Shown: positions 55,605 through 64,000 of the stretch, piece after piece | How the letters are laid out: every line of letters starts with the position of its first letter | How positions within the stretch are numbered: the first letter of the stretch is position 1 | Source of the DNA: Aestuariibius sp. HNIBRBA575 | Lineage (GTDB): Bacteria > Pseudomonadota > Alphaproteobacteria > Rhodobacterales > Rhodobacteraceae | Assembly (NCBI RefSeq): GCF_040932005.1 | Contig: NZ_CP162414.1 | Span: 2,631,501-2,695,500, forward strand | Reading direction: 5' to 3' | Length of the DNA stretch: 64,000 nt | Translations under genes and position numbers: made by a program | The notes under the pieces: model-generated | What the model saw: the letters and a program-made list of their open reading frames with translations, nothing else | What the model was told of the DNA's origin: nothing | Database searches by the model: none

Positions 55605-56582
55605 CTAGAACAGGATCACAAATCGCGCCCCTGTTTGGGATGTCGCAAGGCTGATCTCAGCGCCATGTGCGGCCAACATGCGCCGCACAATCGGCAGCCC
55701 CATCCCCGTGCCACCATGGTCACGCCGGGTGGTGAAATAGGGATCGAAAATCTGTTTCTTGTTCCCATCTGAAATGCCGGGGCCATTGTCACTGACCTCT
55801 AACCGGTCATGGGTTGCGCTGATGTGCAGCCGGGTTGCCCCATGATCAGACGCGTTGCCGATCAAATGATCCAGCACCAGCCGCACCCCGTCGGGCGCCA
55901 GTGGAATGGCATCATCTAAATCAATCACAATGTCCAAATCCGCATATTCATGGCGCAATGGATCGATCAATTCTGACACGCGACAGGACCCCGCCGCAAA
56001 CGGTTCCTGCGCTTGTGCCAAGGCGCGCTGCGCATCCAGCAATGCGGTCATCCGGTCGGCGGCTTCGTCGATCCGGGTCAGCAATTTGCGCCGCTCTAAC
56101 GGCGGCAAATCGGGCGTATCCAGCAATTCTGCCGCCCCCCGCAGCACCGTTAGCGGGGATTTTAATTCATGTGTGACATGATCGGCATAAGACCGCAGAA
56201 CCGCTTCGCGTCCCTGTAAAACATGGCCCATATCCAAAATGGTTTGCCCCATTTCGCGCATTTCCTGGGTGCCGTAATGCGCCAAAGGGTCCAGCGCCTG
56301 CGCCTCGCCCGCTTTGATCCGGGTCGCGCGGTCGGTCAATGCACGAATGGGGCTAAGCAGGATCCGCCATAAGACATATCCAAGGATCGCCGTGATCGAC
56401 AATATCCCCATCGACACCCACAAAACCGCCTGACCACAGCTCATTGCGGCGCCTTTGGCAGGCAGACAAATCGCTTGAACCGCAAAAATCCCGCTAAGAG
56501 GCAGACACAGAACCGCAAGCAAGGTCATGCCCAAAACCAAGGCCAGCGACGGCCTCCATTTGCGGCTTATACGCCCCTGCAT
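55605..56582 (-). CDS. HAMP-domain sensor histidine kinase
   Basis: A 325-residue kinase. TM1 is about residues 12-36 and TM2 about 51-75, with only a ~15-residue periplasmic loop containing two cysteines (CLPAKGAAMSC), so it may sense within the membrane or through the Cys pair. HAMP follows, then the H-box VTHELKSPLTVLRGA with His138, an N-box region LVLDHLIGNASDHGA, and G boxes VSDNGPGISDGNKKQIFD and GGTGMGLPIVRRML. It overlaps the regulator gene by 16 bases. Confidence 0.92.
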   Translation of the reverse strand: MQGRISRKWRPSLALVLGMTLLAVLCLPLSGIFAVQAICLPAKGAAMSCGQAVLWVSMGILSITAILGYVLWRILLSPIRALTDRATRIKAGEAQALDPLAHYGTQEMREMGQTILDMGHVLQGREAVLRSYADHVTHELKSPLTVLRGAAELLDTPDLPPLERRKLLTRIDEAADRMTALLDAQRALAQAQEPFAAGSCRVSELIDPLRHEYADLDIVIDLDDAIPLAPDGVRLVLDHLIGNASDHGATRLHISATHDRLEVSDNGPGISDGNKKQIFDPYFTTRRDHGGTGMGLPIVRRMLAAHGAEISLATSQTGARFVILF

Positions 56583-57256
56583 GCGCCCATCCGAATGCCA
56601 ACGCCATGGACGGTTTCAATCGCGTCGCCACATCCTGCTTCGGTCAATTTGGCGCGCAGATTGCGCAAATGACTGTCCAATGTGCGATCACTGACATGGA
56701 TGTTCACGCCGTAAACCGCATCGACCAATCGAGGACGCGGCACCACGTGATCCGGGCGTGCAATCAAACGTGACAGGATGTCCATTTCGCGCGATGTCAG
56801 AGCCACCTGTGCACCGCGCACCCGACATACGTGACGGGTTTCGTCCAGTTCCAGCACACCATGTTGCTGCACGTTCCGGGCTACTGGGCTTGGGGTGGTT
56901 CTCTTTAGGATCGCCTTGATCCGGGCCACCAATTCCCGTGGTGAAAACGGCTTTGCAACATAGTCGTCCCCACCCAATTCCAGCCCGACAATTCGGTCCA
57001 CCTCATCCGCGCGCGCCGTCAGAAATAAAATCGGAACGTCGCGCTCTTTGCGTATTTCGCGACAAACGGCCAGACCATCCATTTCGGGCAATCCGATGTC
57101 CAAAACAATCAAATCAGGCACCACATTCCCCACTTGGCGCAACGCATCCTGACCATCCACGGCCTCGGACACTGTGAAACCAGAGGTGGTCAGCGCGATC
57201 CGCAACACATCGCGGATTTGCGGGTCATCATCGACGATCAAGATGGTTTGTGACAT
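56567..57256 (-). CDS. OmpR-family response regulator
   Basis: A 229-residue regulator. Receiver domain: acidic triad start LIVDDDP, phospho-acceptor Asp53 in LIVLDIGLPEMDG, and the LTARADE and KPFSPRELVARI switch residues. The C-terminal winged helix ends RTLDSHLRNLRAKL, VHGVGIRMG. The ATG at 57256 (MSQTILIVDDDPQ) has AGGAAA upstream. Partner of the kinase below; targets unknown. Confidence 0.94.
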   Translation of the reverse strand: MSQTILIVDDDPQIRDVLRIALTTSGFTVSEAVDGQDALRQVGNVVPDLIVLDIGLPEMDGLAVCREIRKERDVPILFLTARADEVDRIVGLELGGDDYVAKPFSPRELVARIKAILKRTTPSPVARNVQQHGVLELDETRHVCRVRGAQVALTSREMDILSRLIARPDHVVPRPRLVDAVYGVNIHVSDRTLDSHLRNLRAKLTEAGCGDAIETVHGVGIRMGACRGV

Positions 57257-57408
57257 GTTGCTTTTCCTGACTCGTTGACATTGTTGCACCCCTGATGTGG
57301 GATTTCTAACGTTTTTGGTGACGCAAATGCACCCAGTTTTCCATCGTCCAACCACCAAGCATCCTGTTTCAAACGCCTCGGCAATCCCGGAATTGTTAAA
57401 ACCTGCAT
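57238..57408 (-). CDS. Possible 56-residue protein overlapping the regulator start
   Basis: An ATG at 57408 preceded by GAGGGACG opens a 56-codon frame (MQVLTIPGLPRRLKQDAWWLDD) that ends 19 bases inside the response-regulator gene. The good ribosome-binding site and the overlap suggest translational coupling, as a leader or a small partner protein. I recognise no family; it could still be a chance frame. Confidence 0.4.
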   Translation of the reverse strand: MQVLTIPGLPRRLKQDAWWLDDGKLGAFASPKTLEIPHQGCNNVNESGKATCHKPS

Positions 57409-57520
57409 AATCGTCCCTCGCTTTGTTGCCCCGGTTTTAGACGCCGATTGTGCAACCGATCCGATCAGGATGTGCAGTTTTTGCACAGAACGATTGGTCA
57501 TTGTTTCAAAGACTTCGGCC

Positions 57521-58633
57521 ATGTTACTGGGGGGCATGGCTCATATTTCCGCGCTGGCTAGCGCCATTTTGACAGACACCAAATGGAAACGTGACATTCG
57601 GATTAAACCTGAATGCATTCCTGACGGATTTGGTACGCAATATGACTTTCACACGTTGTGGTATGATGCGGTGCAAAATGGGTCCGAAACCGTATTGATC
57701 TGTCCCAAGCTCCATAATTTTGAGGATCTGCTGTGCAACGCGTCGCTTGATATTGATGGTCACACAACGCGCATTCGTCGCATCCAGAAATTCGGGCGTC
57801 ATGATCTGATCCACCTAACGGGCACGGGGCAGACGCTTAGATGTCATGGGGATCATATCGATGTGTCGTCGGGCATTTCGCCGGATTCTTCTGCGCGATT
57901 TTCCGGTAAAAACATCCACATCACCATGTCGCAAAACAATGATCCGATCTGGATCGAAGACTTTGCCCGCTATCACATTCAGCATCATGGGCTGCAGGCG
58001 ATGATCCTGCTAGACAATCAATCCACCGAACAAACCATGCAGGAATTGTCCGATGCGTTGGAACGCAGTGGCCTAGAGGATTGGCTGGTTATCCCGTGTC
58101 CTTTCCCCTATGGCGAACGCGCCATAAAACCGTTCACCTGGCGCAGTAAATTCCTGCAAACCGCTGTTTATAATGGGGTTCGGCTTAGGTTTTGCAAACA
58201 GGCACGCGCCGTTCTAAATTCTGATTTGGACGAATTGGTTGTCTGCGACGGTCGGTCAATCTTTGATCTGACGGTCAACAGCAGGCTGGGCTTTGTGCGA
58301 TTTCCCGGGGTTTGGTATTCCGCTGACACCCTGTCCGATCGTATCCCGCGGCATATGGATCACATCGCCAAACGCACCGACGCCCCCAAAGCTGCGCCCA
58401 AATATTGCATTAACCCACGCGGGCCTTTGGGGCGATTTAGCTGGGATATTCACGCTTTGGAAAACATGCCATTGACCCAGCTTTGGACCAGTAAACAAGC
58501 CAAACACATGCATTGCCTGAACATTTCCAACGGCTGGAAAGCAGGGCGGAATGCGCCGTTTGAACATCGTGAACGGGACCCAGAAAGTGCCGCTTTGTTG
58601 GCTGCGACCCACTGGGCCCAGCGGTCAGATTAG
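57521..58633 (+). CDS. Glycosyltransferase (GT92/GT2-like)
   Basis: A 370-residue protein whose middle carries a GT-A-like pattern: WIEDFARYHIQHHGLQAMILLDNQSTE, then FCKQARAVLNSDLDELVVCDG, with a DxD (DLDE) metal site as in DUF23/GT92 and related glycosyltransferases. Late segments FPGVWYSAD and MHCLNISNGWK resemble that group. The donor sugar and acceptor are unknown. The start is ambiguous between the ATG at 57521 and that at 57536 (MAHISALAS). It converges on rpe with a 2-base gap. Confidence 0.75.
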   Translation: MLLGGMAHISALASAILTDTKWKRDIRIKPECIPDGFGTQYDFHTLWYDAVQNGSETVLICPKLHNFEDLLCNASLDIDGHTTRIRRIQKFGRHDLIHLTGTGQTLRCHGDHIDVSSGISPDSSARFSGKNIHITMSQNNDPIWIEDFARYHIQHHGLQAMILLDNQSTEQTMQELSDALERSGLEDWLVIPCPFPYGERAIKPFTWRSKFLQTAVYNGVRLRFCKQARAVLNSDLDELVVCDGRSIFDLTVNSRLGFVRFPGVWYSADTLSDRIPRHMDHIAKRTDAPKAAPKYCINPRGPLGRFSWDIHALENMPLTQLWTSKQAKHMHCLNISNGWKAGRNAPFEHRERDPESAALLAATHWAQRSD

Positions 58634-58635
58634 GG

Positions 58636-59322
58636 TCACAGAACAGATTGAGCGGCGGCGCGGATCGCCCGGATGTTTTCGCCATAAGGGGCTGGGTTTT
58701 GCACGGATCCGCCACGGAACACAGCGGATCCTGCAACCAAAACATCTGCACCTGCGGCGGCGACAATTGGCGCGGTTTTAGGATCAACACCCCCGTCAAT
58801 TTCGATGTGAATGGGGCGATCCCCGATCATCTGGCGCAGTTTTTCAATTTTGGTGGTCATGTCGATAAATTTCTGCCCGCCAAATCCGGGGTTCACGGTC
58901 ATCACACAAATCAAATCGGTCATATCCAGCAGATGTTCTACCGATTCCGCTGGCGTTCCGGGGTTCAAAGCAACCCCCGCCTTGGCACCCGCACCCCGAA
59001 TTGCCTGCAATGTGCGGTGAATATGGGGACCGGCTTCGACATGGGCGGTGATTACATCAGCCCCCGCATCTGCAAAGGCATCAATGTACGAATCAACCGG
59101 GGAAATCATCAAATGCACATCCATAACGCCCTTAATATGCGGGCGAATGGCCGCGCAGGTCGCCGGACCAAAGGTGATGTTGGGTACAAAATGACCGTCC
59201 ATAACGTCCACATGGACCCAATCGGCGCCTTCTGCCTCAATCGCGGCACATTCCGCTCCAAAATTGGCAAAATCAGCAGCAAGGATCGAAGGGGCAATTT
59301 TAATTGAACGGTCGAAGGACAT
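58636..59322 (-). CDS. rpe: Ribulose-phosphate 3-epimerase
   Basis: A 228-residue TIM-barrel enzyme interconverting ribulose and xylulose 5-phosphate. KIAPSILAADFANFGAE, VHVDVMDGHFVPNITFGP (metal His/Asp), VMTVNPGFGGQKFID and IEIDGGVDPKTAP with a GSAVF end are diagnostic. The ATG at 59322 has GGAAAG at good spacing. Confidence 0.96.
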   Translation of the reverse strand: MSFDRSIKIAPSILAADFANFGAECAAIEAEGADWVHVDVMDGHFVPNITFGPATCAAIRPHIKGVMDVHLMISPVDSYIDAFADAGADVITAHVEAGPHIHRTLQAIRGAGAKAGVALNPGTPAESVEHLLDMTDLICVMTVNPGFGGQKFIDMTTKIEKLRQMIGDRPIHIEIDGGVDPKTAPIVAAAGADVLVAGSAVFRGGSVQNPAPYGENIRAIRAAAQSVL

Positions 59323-59466
59323 CTGGCGCTTTCCTTTATGATTTGCCGCTGCTTTAGCCCAAAAATCCAATCAGGTCACCCTAGATATAAGCCGAAAAAG
59401 CCCAGATCGAACGGCATGCGGCCTTTGGCGCATTTCACGCCAATCACAACCTGATAAAATCAGATT

Positions 59467-60312
59467 ATGGAATCAGTTTGTTTGTCATACTCGGAAATTT
59501 TGCGGGACGGAGCGACCTATCATTTAACGCGCACCCCATTGGAAAACAAACGACCGCGGCAATTGCATGGTCATGATTTCTATGAATTGTTGTGGGTGCA
59601 AAATGGCATCATGCGCCATCATACCCGTTCTGGCCATCATGATTTTCCCGAAGGCACGCTGGTGTTTATCCGCCCCAACGACATCCACGGATTGCAGGCC
59701 AAAGCGGATGAAACCCTGGTCGTTTCCGTGACGTTGACCCCGCACATCATGATAGACATGGCGCAGCGATACCCCGAATTGCAGGATGCGCTGTTTTGGT
59801 CCGATGCACCTGAACCGGAAACGAAACATCGCGAAATGCGCCAACTTGCCACGTTGAACCATGCGGCGCTTAGGTTGGAACGGGTTCAACCTACCCAATT
59901 GGAATTAGAGGCTTTTCTATTGCCGCTGCTGGTGGAATTGCTGACCGGTACAGATCATCCATCGCAAATGCCTGATTGGCTGAACCAAGCCTGTCTGGCC
60001 GCGCAGCACCCGGATGTGTTTCGCAATGGTGCCGCCGGATTGGTGCGACTAACAGGGCGGGCCCACCCCCATGTCAGCCGCACGATGCGCCGTTTTCTAC
60101 AACAAAGCCCATCGGAATACATAAACACCTGCCGCATGGAATATGCGGCGAAAAAACTGTCCGGCACATCCGATACATTGGCGGAAATTGCAACGGAATG
60201 TGGGCTGTCTAATATGTCCCATTTTCACAAACTGTTCCGCGCCCATTTTGGCCAAACGCCCCAACGGTATCGGCGCGCCCATCAGAAAGATGTGGTTCAG
60301 CCCGCGACGTAA
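59467..60312 (+). CDS. AraC-family transcriptional regulator
   Basis: A 281-residue regulator with an N-terminal cupin-like sensing domain (HGHDFYELLWVQNGIMRHHTR, LVFIRPNDIHGLQ) and a C-terminal double helix-turn-helix (YINTCRMEYAAKKLSGTSD, IATECGLSNMSHFHKLFRAHFG, PQRYRR). It lies 76 bases before deoC in the same direction, so the deoC-ALDH16 genes are its likely targets and a sugar such as deoxyribose its likely signal (inferred). Confidence 0.9.
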   Translation: MESVCLSYSEILRDGATYHLTRTPLENKRPRQLHGHDFYELLWVQNGIMRHHTRSGHHDFPEGTLVFIRPNDIHGLQAKADETLVVSVTLTPHIMIDMAQRYPELQDALFWSDAPEPETKHREMRQLATLNHAALRLERVQPTQLELEAFLLPLLVELLTGTDHPSQMPDWLNQACLAAQHPDVFRNGAAGLVRLTGRAHPHVSRTMRRFLQQSPSEYINTCRMEYAAKKLSGTSDTLAEIATECGLSNMSHFHKLFRAHFGQTPQRYRRAHQKDVVQPAT

Positions 60313-60388
60313 TATTTGACCATCCGGTCAATCCTTGCCAAAGAAGACACGACATGCGACGCTTTCACGCAAGCCCCCGGAGGTTCTC

Positions 60389-61390
60389 TTGCAGAATGAA
60401 ACACTGACATCCTTGAACACGGCAACACCACAATTGCCGTCCGTTCACGAAGCCCGCAACGAAGGAATGCCGTTGGATTTGGACTGGGTTGCCTCAGTTC
60501 AGGCCAATACATCCGCGATTGAACGCCGCGCCAAAACCCTACCGGGTCGGCGTAGCGTTAAAAAAGATTACCAAGCCGCATGGCTGTGCAAAGCCGTGTC
60601 TTGCATCGATCTGACCACATTGTCAGGCGATGACACGGCGGGACGTGTGCGGCGGCTCTGTGCCAAGGCGCGTCAGCCGGTTGCGGCCCCGATGTTGGAT
60701 CAATTGGGCATGACCGGTCTGACCACAGGTGCGGTCTGCGTCTATCACGACATGATCCCCGCCGCGCTAGACGCGTTGGATGGGTCAGGTATTCCGGTGG
60801 CGGTGGTGTCCACGGGGTTTCCGGCCGGTCTGTCGCCCTATCACCTGCGCATCCAGGAAATCCGCGAAAGCGTCAAAGCAGGCGCCAAAGAAATCGACAT
60901 CGTGATTTCACGCCGCCACGTTTTGACCGGAAACTGGCAGGCTCTATATGATGAAATGAAAGAGATGCGCGAAGCCTGCGGCGATGCCCATGTCAAAGCG
61001 ATCCTAGCGACCGGCGAATTGGAAACATTGCGCAACGTGGCCAAGGCATCACTGGTGTGCATGATGGCTGGTGCTGATTTCATCAAAACCTCCACCGGCA
61101 AAGAGAGCGTGAACGCAACCTTGCCCGTCACCCTGACGATGATCCGCGCCATCCGCGACTATCACACCCGGACCGGTTTTCGGATTGGCTATAAACCCGC
61201 AGGCGGGATCAGCAAAGCCAAAGATGCGATCGTCTATCTATCGATGATCAAAGAGGAATTGGGCGATCGCTGGTTGCAACCTGACCTGTTCCGTTTTGGC
61301 GCATCCAGCCTGTTGGGTGATATCGAACGCCAGCTGGAACATCACGTCACCGGGGCCTATTCCGCAGGTTGGCGTCACCCGATTGGATAA
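60389..61390 (+). CDS. deoC: Deoxyribose-phosphate aldolase
   Basis: A 333-residue class I aldolase that splits 2-deoxyribose 5-phosphate into glyceraldehyde 3-phosphate and acetaldehyde. The Schiff-base lysine is in ADFIKTSTGK; IDIVISRRHVLTGNWQALYDE and IGYKPAGGISKAKDA are core blocks. It is the long form of the family with an extra ~80-residue N-terminus. The start is a TTG at 60389 set by GGAGG at 60379-60383; no ATG of that frame is near. Followed 82 bases later by the aldehyde dehydrogenase that can use its acetaldehyde. Confidence 0.93.
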   Translation: MQNETLTSLNTATPQLPSVHEARNEGMPLDLDWVASVQANTSAIERRAKTLPGRRSVKKDYQAAWLCKAVSCIDLTTLSGDDTAGRVRRLCAKARQPVAAPMLDQLGMTGLTTGAVCVYHDMIPAALDALDGSGIPVAVVSTGFPAGLSPYHLRIQEIRESVKAGAKEIDIVISRRHVLTGNWQALYDEMKEMREACGDAHVKAILATGELETLRNVAKASLVCMMAGADFIKTSTGKESVNATLPVTLTMIRAIRDYHTRTGFRIGYKPAGGISKAKDAIVYLSMIKEELGDRWLQPDLFRFGASSLLGDIERQLEHHVTGAYSAGWRHPIG

Positions 61391-61471
61391 CCGGCGCAGC
61401 GGCGTCGGACTGTTAGAAATATTCCGGTCCGAATTTTGCATAAATTCGGCACCACGATCACCGAGGTCATC

Positions 61472-63799
61472 ATGACGATCAAAGAGATTTTCGAGACTAT
61501 GGAATACGGCCCCGCCCCCGAAAGCGTGACCGAAGCAAAAACCTGGCTATCGGATCGCGGCGGCTTGGCCGGGCATTACATCGATGGCAAATGGGGCCCG
61601 TTGCGCGACGACATGGCGATCCAAAACCCCGCCACCGGCGAACGTCTGGCTGGATTGACCATCGGCACCCCCGAAGAGGTCGCAACCGCCGTCAAAGCCG
61701 CACGCAAAGCACAGCCCAAATGGGCCGCCCTGTCGGGCCACAAACGCGCCCGCATCCTATATGCGTTGGCCCGTTTGATGCAGAAAAATGCACGCCTATT
61801 GGCCGTGATGGAAAGTTTGGACAACGGCAAACCGATCCGCGAAAGCCGCGACATCGACATCCCCCAAGCCATCCGCCATTTTTATTACCACGCGGGCATG
61901 GCCCAACTGATGGATGAAGAACTGCCCGACCAAGAAGCCTTGGGCGTGTGCGGTCAGATCATCCCGTGGAATTTCCCGTTGCTGATGCTGTCATGGAAAA
62001 TCGCGCCTGCCTTGGCCATGGGCAACACGGTGGTGTTGAAACCGGCTGAATTTACGTCGCTTTCGGCGATGGTGTTTGCCGAATTGTGCAGCCAAGCCGG
62101 GGTGCCAAACGGAGTCGTCAACATCATCACAGGCGACGGGTCCACGGGTGCGGCCCTGGTCGATGCGGATGTCGACAAAATCGCCTTTACCGGGTCAACA
62201 TCCGTAGGGCGTCGCATCCGCGAAGCCACGGCAGGCACGGGCAAAAAACTGACATTGGAACTGGGCGGGAAATCCCCCTATATCGTGTTTTCGGACGCCG
62301 ATATCGACAGCGCCGTCGAAGGTCTGGTCGATGCGATTTGGTTCAATCAAGGTCAGGTCTGCTGTGCCGGATCACGTCTGTTGGTCCAAGAAGGCATCGC
62401 CGATACGTTTTACGCCAAGTTGCGCGCCCGCATGGACACGCTGCGCTTGGGTGATCCGATGGATAAATGCATCGACATTGGCGCCATCGTTGATCCCAGC
62501 CAATTGGCGCAGATCACCCGTTTGGTGGACACAAATACCGAAGGGCAGACATTTCACGCCCCTTGCGAAATCCCAGAAAACGGCTGTTTCTATCCGCCAA
62601 CTTTGATCACGGGCCTGTCCACAGCATCGACCCTGATGCAAGAAGAAATCTTTGGCCCGGTTTTGGTCGCAACCACGTTCCGCACCCCCACCGAAGCAGT
62701 CGAGATCGCCAATAACACCCGCTATGGCTTGGCCGCGTCGGTCTGGTCCGAAAACATCAATCTGGCGCTGGATATTGCGCCCAAACTGGCCGCCGGTGTG
62801 GTCTGGGTGAACGGCACCAACATGTTTGACGCCTCTGCCGGATTTGGCGGCGTGCGCGAAAGCGGCTTTGGACGCGAAGGCGGTTGGGAAGGTCTAAGCG
62901 CCTATACCCGCCCCAAATCCAAGGCCAAGGCCCTATCCCAAATCGTGCCCTTTAACGGTGACGGTGCCCCTGCCGATCCGTTGGACCGCACGGCCAAACT
63001 CTATGTGGGCGGCAAACAAGCCCGCCCCGATAGCGGCTATTCCACACCGATCTACGGCCCCAAAGGCGGGTTGCTGGGCCATGTGGGCGGCGCAAACCGC
63101 AAGGATATCCGCAACGCCGTGGAAGCCGCCGCAGGTGCCAAAAACTGGTCGAAAACCACCGGGCATTTGCGGGCACAAATCCTGTATTACATCGCGGAAA
63201 ACCTATCCGCACGGGCGGATGAATTTGCCAGCCGGATCAATGCGATGACAGGCAAACGCACTGGCGCCACCGAAGTGGACGACGCCATTGACACGCTGTT
63301 CGCAGCCGCGTCTTGGGCGGACAAATATGATGGTCAGGTCCATTCCGTGCCGATCCGGGGCGTCGCACTTGCGATGAAGGAACCCGTGGGCACAATCGCC
63401 GCGCTGTGTGCAGATGACAAACCGTTGTTGGGACTGGTTCAGGCCATGGCCCCTGCCATCGCCATGGGCAACCGGGTGGTGTTGGTCACGTCAGAACCTT
63501 TCCCGCTGGCCGCCACGGATTTCTATCAAATCCTCGACACATCAGACGTGCCTGCGGGCGTGGTCAACATCCTGACCGGATCGCATCGCGACCTGGCGCC
63601 CACCCTTGCTGATCATTTGAATATCGACGCGATCTGGAGCTTTTCCAGCAGCGATGTCAGTGCGGACATCGAACGCCGCGCCGCAGGCAATCTGAAACGT
63701 AGCTGGGTCAATAACGGCAAAGAGACCACCCCAAGCACCGGCGAATATCTGGCCGCGGCGACCGAGGTGAAAAACATCTGGATTCCCTACGGCGAATAA
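61472..63799 (+). CDS. Two-domain aldehyde dehydrogenase, ALDH16 type
   Basis: A 775-residue fusion of two ALDH domains. The N-terminal unit is complete: PWNFPLLMLSWKIAPALA, FTGSTSVGRRI, catalytic Glu in LTLELGGKSPYIV, and catalytic Cys about residue 297 in GQVCCAGSRLL. The C-terminal unit (from about residue 510) keeps the Rossmann-like half (GTIAALCADDKPLLGLVQAMAPAIAMGNRVVL) but lacks the Glu and Cys motifs and ends early, as in the ALDH16 family known from bacteria and animals. After deoC it would oxidise acetaldehyde or other aldehydes to acids (inferred). GAGG precedes the ATG at 61472. Confidence 0.93.
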   Translation: MTIKEIFETMEYGPAPESVTEAKTWLSDRGGLAGHYIDGKWGPLRDDMAIQNPATGERLAGLTIGTPEEVATAVKAARKAQPKWAALSGHKRARILYALARLMQKNARLLAVMESLDNGKPIRESRDIDIPQAIRHFYYHAGMAQLMDEELPDQEALGVCGQIIPWNFPLLMLSWKIAPALAMGNTVVLKPAEFTSLSAMVFAELCSQAGVPNGVVNIITGDGSTGAALVDADVDKIAFTGSTSVGRRIREATAGTGKKLTLELGGKSPYIVFSDADIDSAVEGLVDAIWFNQGQVCCAGSRLLVQEGIADTFYAKLRARMDTLRLGDPMDKCIDIGAIVDPSQLAQITRLVDTNTEGQTFHAPCEIPENGCFYPPTLITGLSTASTLMQEEIFGPVLVATTFRTPTEAVEIANNTRYGLAASVWSENINLALDIAPKLAAGVVWVNGTNMFDASAGFGGVRESGFGREGGWEGLSAYTRPKSKAKALSQIVPFNGDGAPADPLDRTAKLYVGGKQARPDSGYSTPIYGPKGGLLGHVGGANRKDIRNAVEAAAGAKNWSKTTGHLRAQILYYIAENLSARADEFASRINAMTGKRTGATEVDDAIDTLFAAASWADKYDGQVHSVPIRGVALAMKEPVGTIAALCADDKPLLGLVQAMAPAIAMGNRVVLVTSEPFPLAATDFYQILDTSDVPAGVVNILTGSHRDLAPTLADHLNIDAIWSFSSSDVSADIERRAAGNLKRSWVNNGKETTPSTGEYLAAATEVKNIWIPYGE

Positions 63800-63819
63800 G
63801 TCCCGCCACATGCGCATAC

Positions 63820-63848
63820 AAAAAGGGCCCTCACTCAGGGCCCTTTTT
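63820..63848. terminator. Bidirectional terminator after the ALDH16 gene
   Basis: A perfect 12-bp stem, AAAAAGGGCCCT (63820-63831) with AGGGCCCTTTTT (63837-63848), loop CACTC. T-runs on both strands let it end the ALDH16 message and the convergent minus-strand gene that stops at 63867. Confidence 0.92.
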
Positions 63849-63866
63849 CGTTGTCTATCTCATGCG

Positions 63867-64000
63867 CTATTTCTTGCTGCGCCACGTATCCAGCCAGCGT
63901 TTCAACCGGCCGCGACGTTCGGCCAGATCAGCGCCAACTTCGTCCATTCGATCCCCGGCTTTGTCAGTCATCGGGTCCAATGTGCGTTCGCGGAACTGAT
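63867..64000 (-). CDS. 3' end of an unknown gene running off the right edge
   Basis: An open minus-strand frame enters from the right edge and ends with TAG at 63867-63869, giving at least 44 residues. The visible C-terminus is charged and helical (MTDKAGDRMDEVGADLAERR, then RLKRWLDTWRSKK). Placement just before the two-way terminator supports it as a real gene end. No function can be assigned. Confidence 0.6.
   Translation of the reverse strand, partial: QFRERTLDPMTDKAGDRMDEVGADLAERRGRLKRWLDTWRSKK

Noticed and set aside
61436..61471. Longer start for the ALDH16 gene
   Set aside because: The extra residues lack conservation and the ATG at 61472 has a GAGG sequence at proper distance.

Overview
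The window reads as chromosomal DNA of a marine alphaproteobacterium of the order Rhodobacterales (Roseobacter-type), of moderate GC. The order is suggested by the split F1 ATP synthase operon (atpHAGDC with no F0 genes beside it), a MipZ division regulator, a VPLPA-CTERM sorted protein, a Hint-domain protein, a bacterial ALDH16 and the ffh / chorismate mutase / rpsP / rimM / trmD / rplS order. Almost every base is coding. I recognised no IS element, integrase, CRISPR array, tRNA or rRNA.

Layout. 1-3.6 kb: haem genes hemE (start cut off by the window edge) and hemF, a small lipoprotein, a DUF454 membrane protein and a NnrU protein. 3.6-14 kb: a polyamine regulon. One arm, on the minus strand, holds a PotF-like binding protein, the ABC ATPase, two permeases and a glutamine-synthetase-like (PuuA-type) ligase. 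The other arm, on the plus strand, holds a GntR/FCD regulator, a second glutamine-synthetase-like ligase, a class III aminotransferase and a PuuB-like oxidoreductase. The same 13-base word, centred on TGATCA, lies in front of both arms and is a good operator candidate. 14-20.5 kb: HAD hydrolase, MaoC hydratase, ribF, YcgN, threonine aldolase, an alpha/beta hydrolase, a DsbA-like isomerase and prs. 20.6-26.7 kb: VPLPA-CTERM protein, H-type lectin and atpHAGDC, all on the minus strand.

27-39 kb: a methyltransferase divergent from gloB, clpA without a neighbouring clpS, an M23 peptidase, a MotA/ExbB-like plus coiled-coil OmpA-like pair that resembles the membrane motor of Zorya systems but has no effector genes, then hisC, a tyrA-type dehydrogenase, an extensin-like protein and a ChaC cyclotransferase as an overlapping operon. 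39-44.4 kb: a NIT-domain chemotaxis receptor ending in a (GACCAA)9 tract, rpsD, a Hint-domain protein and an LpxR-like outer-membrane protein.

44.8-52.2 kb: ffh, GNAT, chorismate mutase, rpsP, bluB, rimM, a sulfotransferase-like gene and trmD, then an AT-richer, opposite-strand two-gene cassette of unknown function, then rplS and rpmE. The cassette (50465-51189) is the only clearly accessory-looking DNA and the best candidate for something undescribed: one protein ends in a cysteine/histidine module like that of phage minor head (SPP1 gp7-type) proteins, and its partner carries a possible HEPN-like motif. 52.3-64 kb: GGDEF cyclase, DEAD-box helicase with a structured leader region, mipZ, a two-component system with a possible 56-residue upstream ORF, a glycosyltransferase, rpe, and an AraC regulator / deoC / ALDH16 group that fits deoxyribose and acetaldehyde catabolism. 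The 3' end of one more minus-strand gene lies at the right edge.
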